Source of the DNA: JASFEQ01 sp050122535
Lineage (GTDB): Bacteria; Desulfobacterota; DSM-4660; Desulfatiglandales; HGW-15
Length of the DNA: 11,396 bases
NCBI GenBank assembly: GCA_050122535.1
Contig: JASFIT010000107.1
Location: forward strand, 1 to 11,396
Direction of reading: 5' to 3'
In this document: one piece after another, positions 6,851 to 11,396 of the stretch
How the letters are laid out: every line of letters begins with the position of its first letter
Position numbering within the stretch: the stretch's first letter is position 1
Program-made: the position numbers and the translations under genes
The notes under the pieces: generated by a model
The model's input: only the letters and a program-made list of their open reading frames with translations
Database searches by the model: none
What the model was told of the DNA's origin: nothing

Positions 6851-7456
6851 TTATTTATAATGCCTCATAACCCCGACCACTTTTCCTTCGATACGAAGGC
6901 CCTCCTCTTTGACAACAAGGGGTTCCATGCCCTTGTGGGCAGGCCTGAGTTCCACATGATCTTCTTTTTTGTAATACTTTTTAACGGTCGCTTCATTGTT
7001 GATCAGGGCCACCACGGTCTCCCCGTTCTCAGCTGTTGGCTGCTTCCTGACCACGACGAAATCCCCGTCCAGTATCCCGTCCTCATCCATGGAGTCTCCT
7101 TTGACCTGCAGAACAAAGTAGTCGCCGCTGCCTATCATGGATGGAGGAATTTCAATGGCATTGACGTCCTCTACGGCCTCGATCGGTTTCCCAGCGGCCA
7201 CCCTGCCTAGGAGAGGAAACTCGAACCGCTTGGTCTCCACAGGGCTGATCACCTCAATAGCCCGCTTCTGGTTCTTTTTTTGAGGAAGGCGGATATACCC
7301 TTTCCGCTCTAAGGCCTTAAGGTAGGTGGTGACCGTGTTGTAAGAGCTGAAGTGGAAATGGGAACATATCTCTTCAAAAGTGGGTGAACGGCCCCATTCA
7401 TTTATATATTTGGCCACATAAGCCAAGAATTCTTTCTGCTTTTCGGTCAATTTCAT
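6851..7456 (-). CDS. lexA: LexA repressor, SOS response regulator and self-cleaving protease
   Basis: The 201-residue protein has the normal LexA length. Residues 1-70 form the winged-helix DNA-binding domain (TEKQKEFLAYV, SPTFEEI, NTVTTYLKALERKGYI). The C-terminal S24 latent protease has its cleavage site at Ala88-Gly89, catalytic Ser122 in GDSM and Lys159 in EATVKK. Under RecA filament contact it should cut itself and release the SOS genes. The start ATG has a strong AGGAGG site. Upstream lies a promoter overlapped by palindromes (7599-7647), pointing to autoregulation and to control of the downstream mutasome genes. The recognition helix and the operator differ from the E. coli pattern, as is usual among Desulfobacterota. 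All catalytic residues are present, so the protein should be functional. Confidence 0.95.
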   Translation of the reverse strand: MKLTEKQKEFLAYVAKYINEWGRSPTFEEICSHFHFSSYNTVTTYLKALERKGYIRLPQKKNQKRAIEVISPVETKRFEFPLLGRVAAGKPIEAVEDVNAIEIPPSMIGSGDYFVLQVKGDSMDEDGILDGDFVVVRKQPTAENGETVVALINNEATVKKYYKKEDHVELRPAHKGMEPLVVKEEGLRIEGKVVGVMRHYK

Positions 7457-7483
7457 GTGTTCCTCCTAATTAACCGCAGGCTC

Positions 7484-7529
7484 CCCTTTTCCCCCTCACC
7501 CTCCCCTCTCCCCCCAGGGGAGAGGGGAG
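7484..7529. repeat. GC-rich palindrome in the lexA leader
   Basis: A perfect 13-bp inverted repeat (7501-7513 and 7517-7529, loop CCA) is preceded by CCCCCTCACC. It is the third member of the palindrome family seen at 6361 and 6730. It lies within the likely lexA 5' leader and could form a strong hairpin in that RNA about 45 nt before the start codon. Confidence 0.65.
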
Positions 7530-7598
7530 TTGATGAAAGGTGGAGCGAGGCGGCCAGGTCGGCCGAACAAAGGTCTGCGTAAGTCTGCGGCAATCAAA

Positions 7599-7647
7599 TA
7601 CAGTAAAATTTACAGTTAAATGTAATGTAAGTTTTACTGTAAGTCAA
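7599..7647 (-). promoter_or_regulatory. lexA promoter with overlapping palindromic operator (putative SOS box)
   Basis: On the minus strand a -35 TTGACT (7647-7642) and a -10 TACATT (7624-7619) are 17 nt apart. Across them lie a perfect 10-bp inverted repeat (7599-7608 and 7632-7641) and an inner palindrome TTACA-N6-TGTAA (7610-7625). The half-word ACAGTNAAA occurs three times: twice direct (7600, 7612) and once inverted (7632-7640). The position over the promoter of lexA argues for LexA binding. The sequence is neither the E. coli CTGT-N8-ACAG box nor the Gram-positive GAAC-N4-GTTC box. Binding itself is inferred. Confidence 0.6.
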
Positions 7648-7982
7648 GAAAAAAATGAGAAATGGAGGAGGGGGGTGAGGTGGGACAGATATATGATCAG
7701 GCGGGGTTCAATTTATTAAAAAGTTACTGACATGCCTCCCCGAAATTCTTGTCACCAAAGCAGCAAGTTAAGGCACTTACTGACAATTCCACAACGATAA
7801 AAGACTCTAACCTATTGATAAATCATGAAAATTTTCCTTGACTTTTTCTTTTCACACTATCACACTACGGAAGCCATATTTTTAACTTCCGCAGGGCATA
7901 CTGCTGGGGTACCTAATACGGATGCCCAGGTGAACGGTTAACTTCACAACCCGATTTTTGCAGAATTTAGCTTCCTTAGAGG

Positions 7983-8012
7983 CCCCTTAACCCCATTATT
8001 ACCCCTAACCCC
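7983..8012 (-). other. G-quadruplex motif downstream of the crotonase gene
   Basis: Read on the minus strand, four runs of GGGG are separated by loops of 3, 7 and 4 nt (GGGGTTAGGGG, then TAATAAT, GGGG, TTAA, GGGG). This meets the usual G4 pattern with four-tetrad runs. It would lie in the 3' region of the crotonase mRNA, about 45 nt past its stop. Confidence 0.5.
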
Positions 8013-8047
8013 TCTGAGTTTACCTCCTTGCTCAGAGGGTTTTTTTT
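8010..8047 (+). terminator. Intrinsic terminator on the plus strand
   Basis: A perfect 9-bp stem (CCCTCTGAG at 8010-8018, CTCAGAGGG at 8031-8039) with a 12-nt loop is followed directly by eight T (8040-8047). On the minus strand the hairpin has no T-run after it, so it works only for plus-strand transcripts. Confidence 0.8.
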
Positions 8048-8057
8048 GGGGCATCTT

Positions 8058-8837
8058 TCAAAAATACCGACTCGTCTTTCCATCCTTCCCTAGCATTCCC
8101 CTGGCAACCAGCAGGGCCTGGTTACGATCCTCCATGTTTAAGGCCTGCTCCAGGCCTCCGGCGTCCAGGTTCATGTTGATGGCCTCTTTGGTAAGGCGGA
8201 GGCCCATGGGATTTTTGCTGTTCATGGTCTTGGCCAGCTCTAACGCCGATTCCAGCAGTTTATCACGCTCCACAAGTCGGCTGGCCAGGCCAAGATTCAC
8301 GGCTTCCTCAGCAGACATGAAGTTCCCCGTGAGCATGAATTCGTAGGCCCTCCCGGCCCCTATAAGCCTTGGAAGAAAATAGCTGCAGGCCATGTCGGCG
8401 CCACCCAGGCCGATATTGATGTAGGCGGCCGAAAACCGGGCATCCGGGCTGATAATCCTCACGTCCGATGCCAGTGCAAAGCTGAAACCCAATCCGGCGG
8501 CTGGACCGTGAACAACACAGATGATGGGCTGCGGAGTGCGCCTCATCGCCAGATTCAATCTTCCAAGACGGGATTGAAACTTATAAAATTGGTCAGTACC
8601 CATTTCGGGAAGAATCTTTATCATCTCTTTCATATCCAGGCCTGCGCAGAACCCCTTTTTACCATTACCCCTCAGAATCAGGACATGGGTATCCAGGTCA
8701 TACTGCCGCTCGCTCCAAAAGCTTTCCAATTCCTCCATCATCTTCTGGTTGATCAGATTGTACCTGCGGGGCCGATTAAGAGATAGGATGCCAATACCTT
8801 TTTCCTTGATTTCGTATTCTATGGTCTCATACTGCAT
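8058..8837 (-). CDS. Enoyl-CoA hydratase/isomerase (crotonase) family protein
   Basis: The 259-residue protein has the full crotonase fold length. The two oxyanion-hole segments are clear: CAGLD at 64-68 and HGPAAGLG at 110-117. They hold the thioester carbonyl of an acyl-CoA. The two glutamates of classical enoyl-CoA hydratase are not present: the first falls on Ser119, the second on Tyr139. An Asp148 in GLGGADMACS sits close to the catalytic Asp of dienoyl-CoA isomerases. It therefore belongs to a subgroup whose reaction is unclear (isomerase, hydrolase or unusual hydratase) rather than simple beta-oxidation hydratase. The start ATG follows a GGGGGGAG ribosome site. The gene stands alone on the minus strand, with no acyl-CoA dehydrogenase or ligase nearby in this window. 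Family assignment is firm; the substrate is unknown. Confidence 0.85.
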   Translation of the reverse strand: MQYETIEYEIKEKGIGILSLNRPRRYNLINQKMMEELESFWSERQYDLDTHVLILRGNGKKGFCAGLDMKEMIKILPEMGTDQFYKFQSRLGRLNLAMRRTPQPIICVVHGPAAGLGFSFALASDVRIISPDARFSAAYINIGLGGADMACSYFLPRLIGAGRAYEFMLTGNFMSAEEAVNLGLASRLVERDKLLESALELAKTMNSKNPMGLRLTKEAINMNLDAGGLEQALNMEDRNQALLVARGMLGKDGKTSRYF

Positions 8838-9258
8838 AAACGCTCCCCCCTTTACATATCAAACCGTTTAATGTTACACCTTTTCAGGCGGCCTCCACTA
8901 TGTAACCGCAAAGTTTAGATTGGATTTGGGAAGCGAGCATAGCTTCAGCCGGGTTCTATGAGTTATTGAAGGCAATCCAGCCCATCTATAATACGCGCGG
9001 CTCAAAAAAGCCAAGTTGAAATCTTTGACCGAAAGGCGAGAGATCCTAGAACTTTTATTAAGCCATGCCAATCCCGCGCGAAAGGCTGTGTCAAAATGTC
9101 ATTGCGAGGGAGTGAAATGACCGAAGCAATCTCATAAGAAATTCAAATTAGGAGATTGCCGCGCTCCCTTCGGTCGCTCGCAATGACGAAATTGGATTAG
9201 GGCACCGTTTCGCGCGCGGAAATCCAGGTTAAACTTAAAAAACCAAGAGGAGTTTTGA
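8838..9258. other. Divergent intergenic region between crotonase and flavodoxin-fold genes
   Basis: This 421-bp gap separates genes that read away from each other, so promoters for both should lie here, though I cannot point to convincing hexamers. It contains the inverted repeat at 9098-9187. A 9-bp inverted pair, CGCGCGAAA (9075-9083) and TTTCGCGCG (9208-9216), flanks that repeat. A few short open frames (for example about 8920-9020) show no recognisable protein. Confidence 0.4.
9098..9187. repeat. GTCATTGCGAG-type interspersed inverted repeat
   Basis: The arms start and end with GTCATTGCGAG (9098-9108) and CTCGCAATGAC (9177-9187), and the inner ends pair as GCAATCTC (9126-9133) and GAGATTGC (9152-9159). 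The whole is a 90-bp imperfect palindrome. I recognise the GTCATTGCGAG...GCAATCTC form as a dispersed intergenic repeat found in many bacteria. It carries no gene and is probably a miniature element that depends on a transposase elsewhere. Confidence 0.75.
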
Positions 9259-9852
9259 ATGTATAAGATCCTTGCCATTTATGGCAGTCCGCGTCGGAAG
9301 GGCAACACGACTTTGTTACTCCAAAAGGCCGTTGAAGGCGCAAAAGAGGGTGGTGCGGAAGTTGAGGAGATCGTTCTCCGCGACCTAAAAATGTCGCCCT
9401 GTCTTGAGATCTATGGGTGCAAAAAGGAGGGTCGGTGCGTCATCAAAGACGATTTCCAGACCGTCTATGATCAGATTCTGTCCTGCAATGGTTTGATGCT
9501 CGCCTCCCCCATCTTCTTTTATACAGTGAGCGCTCACACAAAAATCCTCATGGATCGCTGTCAGTCCTTCTGGGTTAAGAAATACTGGATAGACAAAGCA
9601 CCATTTGGAAAACTCGAGCCCAAACGCAAGGCCCTGTTTGTTTCTGTGGGCGCCACCAAAGGGAAAAAACTATTCGATGGCGTCCGCCTCACTGTGCGCT
9701 ATTTCTTTGAGACCTTTGATGCAGAGCTCTGGAGATCGCTCCTATACCGAGGTTTAGATTTTGAGGGCGATGTGTTAAAACATCCAGAATATTTGGAAGA
9801 GGCGTACCGATCAGGGTTTGAGTTGGTTCAGGCCGTCAAGGATATGGCATAA
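9259..9852 (+). CDS. Flavodoxin-fold NAD(P)H-dependent FMN oxidoreductase
   Basis: The 197-residue protein is a flavodoxin-like reductase of the NADPH-dependent FMN reductase / NAD(P)H oxidoreductase group. Residues 9-17 (GSPRRKGNT) form the phosphate loop that holds FMN. The second FMN segment is ASPIFFYTVSAHTKILMDR at about 82-100. Cys48, Cys54 and Cys60 are spaced C-x5-C-x5-C. This differs from the tight CxxCxxC cluster of iron-sulfur flavoproteins, so I do not predict an Fe-S centre with confidence. It should work in the cytoplasm in electron transfer to an unknown acceptor. A GAGGAG ribosome site lies 6 nt before the ATG. It appears monocistronic: a repeat fills the 201 bp between it and the cyclase gene. 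Confidence 0.85.
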   Translation: MYKILAIYGSPRRKGNTTLLLQKAVEGAKEGGAEVEEIVLRDLKMSPCLEIYGCKKEGRCVIKDDFQTVYDQILSCNGLMLASPIFFYTVSAHTKILMDRCQSFWVKKYWIDKAPFGKLEPKRKALFVSVGATKGKKLFDGVRLTVRYFFETFDAELWRSLLYRGLDFEGDVLKHPEYLEEAYRSGFELVQAVKDMA

Positions 9853-9863
9853 TTGATGGGCTT

Positions 9864-9988
9864 GAGGCTGTCGGAAAACGCCCATCTGCTGCGTTACCCT
9901 CATTCCTCGTCACTGCGGCGTACTTCTGTGTACGCCTCATTCCTCGGAATTTCGGAAGCCTTGCATCTGGACATTTTCCATCAGCCTC
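9864..9988. repeat. 125-bp interspersed repeat with inner hairpin
   Basis: The ends are inverted (GAGGCTG at 9864-9870, CAGCCTC at 9982-9988), and the similarity reaches about 30 bp inward with mismatches. The centre is a perfect hairpin GGCGTAC/GTACGCC (9917-9923 with 9930-9936, loop TTCTGT). CTCATTCCTCG occurs twice as a direct repeat (9899-9909 and 9936-9946). I recognise this pattern as a dispersed intergenic repeat of Desulfobacterota. It may also fold in the 3' region of the flavodoxin-fold transcript, but no T-run follows. Confidence 0.7.
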
Positions 9989-10053
9989 TGAGACGCTAGT
10001 TTTTGGAGAGTCTACTGATTATCCTGCAGATCATCCACGAGGGCTAATAGGCC

Positions 10054-11214
10054 ATGTACAAAGAACGTTTTGAAAACCTGTCCCGAGTGGCGCAAAAGGT
10101 CACGTCATCCCTGGACATCGGAGATATCCTGGAGACGATCCGTGATGAAGCCAAGGTGACCGTTCCCAGTTCACGAGAGGCGTGCCTGTTGATGTTCGAC
10201 AATGAGGCGTTGCATTATACTCGTCCTCTTCATTGTGCGGTATACAAGAATCGAATCAATTGTCAGCTCTGCAAGCGAGGCCGCGAGACTATCGAGGGCG
10301 TCCTTGACCAACCTCTTACCTATCAGTGTTCTTACCGTGACGACGACACGGCCGGTGAATCAAAACAGGCCGTCTGTGAGGTGGCGCTGCCCATACATGA
10401 TGGAAAAAAACCACTTGCGGTGCTGGACGTCATTGCAAAAGAGGGGCACTCCTTTGACGAGTTGGACATAACGCTCCTAAAAGACTTGGCGGATCTTGCC
10501 ACCAACGCCATTGTTAACACCCGTAATCACTGGAGGATGGCTCAGGAAAAGCTCAACATGGATCAAATCCTCACGCACCTGCGGCCTTTTGTCCCAGAAA
10601 CTGTGCAGCGGATCGTGGAGAAGGATCCATCTGCACCTTCCCTGGACAAGAGGGATGTGGATGTTTCTGTCCTTTTTTTGGATGTGGCTGGCTACACCAA
10701 GATCAGTGAATCCCTTACACAAGAGAAGGTGAACTTCATCATTGAGAAATACTTCTCCTCTTTTTTGGATGTGATCTACTCGCACGAGGGAGACATTAAT
10801 GAGACGGCAGGAGATGGGCTAATGGTGATCTTTCAGGGTACTTCCGAGGAAAACGCCTTGGACGCCTCAAGATCCGCTTTAGAGATCAGGAAAAGGACGA
10901 TTGAGATCAATGATGAGCTGAAAGGCCGCTTTCAACCCATTGACGTGAACATGGGAATCAACTCCGGTGTGGCTTCCGTAGGGATGACCAGGTTTGACGG
11001 AGCAGCCGGGACAAGGATGACATTTACGGCCACTGGGCCTGTGACGAATCTAGCGGCCCGGATTGCAGCTGCCGCGAAAGATGGGGACATCCTTGTGGGG
11101 CCGGAAACGGCAGAACGCATCAAGCAGGAGATCACGCTCCATGACCGGGGCTCCAAAAGCTTCAAGAATGTGAAAGGGAAAGTGAGGGTTTACAGCCTGA
11201 TCCGTCCCGATTAG
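10054..11214 (+). CDS. GAF domain-class III adenylate/guanylate cyclase
   Basis: The 386-residue protein has an N-terminal GAF sensor (about 5-160), a short linker (LRPFVPETVQRI at 176-187), and a C-terminal class III cyclase domain (about 202-384). It should make a cyclic nucleotide from ATP or GTP in the cytoplasm when the GAF domain senses a ligand or redox state. Metal-binding Asp210 (VLFLDVAGYT) and Asp254 (AGDG) are present, as are Asn332 and Arg336 (TNLAARI) for catalysis. The residue that reads the base is Glu250 instead of Lys, as in guanylate cyclases, while the second reader is Thr325, as in many bacterial adenylate cyclases; specificity is therefore open. The GAF domain has six cysteines (44, 61, 70, 73, 92, 108) with C70-x2-C73 in the centre, which might bind a metal or respond to oxidation. 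There are no membrane segments. The ribosome site is weak (GAGGG about 11 nt upstream). Confidence 0.88.
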   Translation: MYKERFENLSRVAQKVTSSLDIGDILETIRDEAKVTVPSSREACLLMFDNEALHYTRPLHCAVYKNRINCQLCKRGRETIEGVLDQPLTYQCSYRDDDTAGESKQAVCEVALPIHDGKKPLAVLDVIAKEGHSFDELDITLLKDLADLATNAIVNTRNHWRMAQEKLNMDQILTHLRPFVPETVQRIVEKDPSAPSLDKRDVDVSVLFLDVAGYTKISESLTQEKVNFIIEKYFSSFLDVIYSHEGDINETAGDGLMVIFQGTSEENALDASRSALEIRKRTIEINDELKGRFQPIDVNMGINSGVASVGMTRFDGAAGTRMTFTATGPVTNLAARIAAAAKDGDILVGPETAERIKQEITLHDRGSKSFKNVKGKVRVYSLIRPD

Positions 11215-11396
11215 AGGGGAGAAATGAAAATATCCCTCCGTTTCCGGCATGCCCGCCTAATCTTAGTCACGCCTAGTTAGTTGTACTGAGAGATCGGATT
11301 ATTTAGTCGCCGTTTCCAACATAAGCCCATTCCTAGAGCCTTTTTTGTGGCTAGTCTTTTGAAGTTGGAATGGTTTCCCGGTAATGGCCAAATCTC

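Larger units (their letters stand above)
7868..8047 (+). ncRNA. Putative plus-strand small RNA ending in an intrinsic terminator
   Basis: Three hairpins follow one another: CGGAAG/CTTCCG (7868-7873 with 7886-7891), GGGCAT/ATGCCC (7894-7899 with 7922-7927) and GTGAA/TTCAC (7930-7934 with 7943-7947). A terminator closes the segment at 8047. No plus-strand gene lies upstream to need that terminator, since lexA and the crotonase gene both read the other way. A TTGACT at 7838-7843 could be a -35 element, but a good -10 is missing. I see no hallmark of 6S, tmRNA, SRP RNA or RNase P RNA. This could be an unknown sRNA or only a leftover terminator. Confidence 0.3.
7648..8057. other. Gap without protein gene between lexA promoter and crotonase gene
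   Basis: No supported coding frame is seen on either strand. The left part (7648-7830) is unremarkable and AT-rich towards its right end. The right part holds a -35-like TTGACT at 7838 without a convincing -10, three successive hairpins, a C-rich run, and a terminator. These are described separately. Confidence 0.5.

Noticed and set aside
6485..7210. 241-codon plus-strand frame across lexA and DUF559
   Set aside because: It covers two unrelated genes and two repeats on the other strand, with no recognisable domain.
7868..8047. 6S RNA, SRP RNA, tmRNA or riboswitch identity for the hairpin region
   Set aside because: None of the conserved sequence signatures of those families was found, and no plus-strand gene follows that a riboswitch could control.
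8010..8047. Terminator acting on the crotonase transcript
   Set aside because: On the minus strand the stem is preceded, not followed, by the A/T run, so it lacks the needed U-tract.
11224..11280. Short plus-strand frame MKISLRF... after the cyclase, with a GGGGAG site
   Set aside because: It has only about 18 codons and no similarity; too little evidence for a gene.
11289..11396. Inverted words TTTCCAAC / GTTGGAAT and a CTAG-type hairpin at the right edge
   Set aside because: The stems are short and imperfect and no T-run follows; it may be the start of another repeat but cannot be supported from this window.

Overview
The window looks like chromosomal DNA from an anaerobic, probably sulfate-reducing or syntrophic, member of the Desulfobacterota (old Deltaproteobacteria). 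This placement is an inference. It rests on a cytoplasmic-type corrinoid/Fe-S reductive dehalogenase, a crotonase-family protein, an SOS mutagenesis cassette with a non-E. coli lexA operator, and several families of interspersed palindromic repeats that I associate with this group. No rRNA, tRNA or CRISPR array was seen.

Layout. From 7456 down to the left edge everything reads on the minus strand. lexA (7456-6851) is followed by a frameshifted DUF559 endonuclease gene (6726-6344), an ImuB-type pseudo-polymerase (6314-5151) and a DnaE2/ImuC-type error-prone DNA polymerase III alpha subunit (5033-1971). Then come a 141-bp RAYT-derived mini-element (1850-1990), a reductive dehalogenase without Tat signal (1830-613), and the N-terminal part of an exported SH3-domain protein (504 to the edge). 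Right of lexA is a gap of about 600 bp. It holds the lexA promoter/operator, three consecutive hairpins ending in a plus-strand terminator that serves no visible gene (possible small RNA), and a G-quadruplex motif on the minus strand. A minus-strand crotonase-family gene (8837-8058) follows. The right end reads on the plus strand: a flavodoxin-fold NAD(P)H:FMN oxidoreductase (9259-9852), a repeat unit, and a GAF-plus-class III nucleotide cyclase (10054-11214).

How the genes fit together. The lexA-imuB-dnaE2 run is a damage-inducible translesion synthesis cassette. A single promoter overlapped by palindromes in front of lexA could control the whole unit. ImuB has lost the catalytic carboxylates of Y-family polymerases but keeps a beta-clamp motif (QLPLF), so it should act as an adaptor that brings the catalytic DnaE2 to the clamp. 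The usual third partner, imuA, is absent. Its normal place between lexA and imuB is taken by a broken DUF559 gene bounded by inverted GC-rich palindromes, as if a small mobile unit had replaced it. The reductive dehalogenase lies downstream, separated by the RAYT-derived element that supplies the last codons and stop of dnaE2.

The strongest candidates for novelty are the altered imuA-less cassette with its DUF559/palindrome unit, the terminator-ended hairpin region at 7868-8047, the RAYT-derived mini-element, and the cysteine-rich GAF-cyclase.
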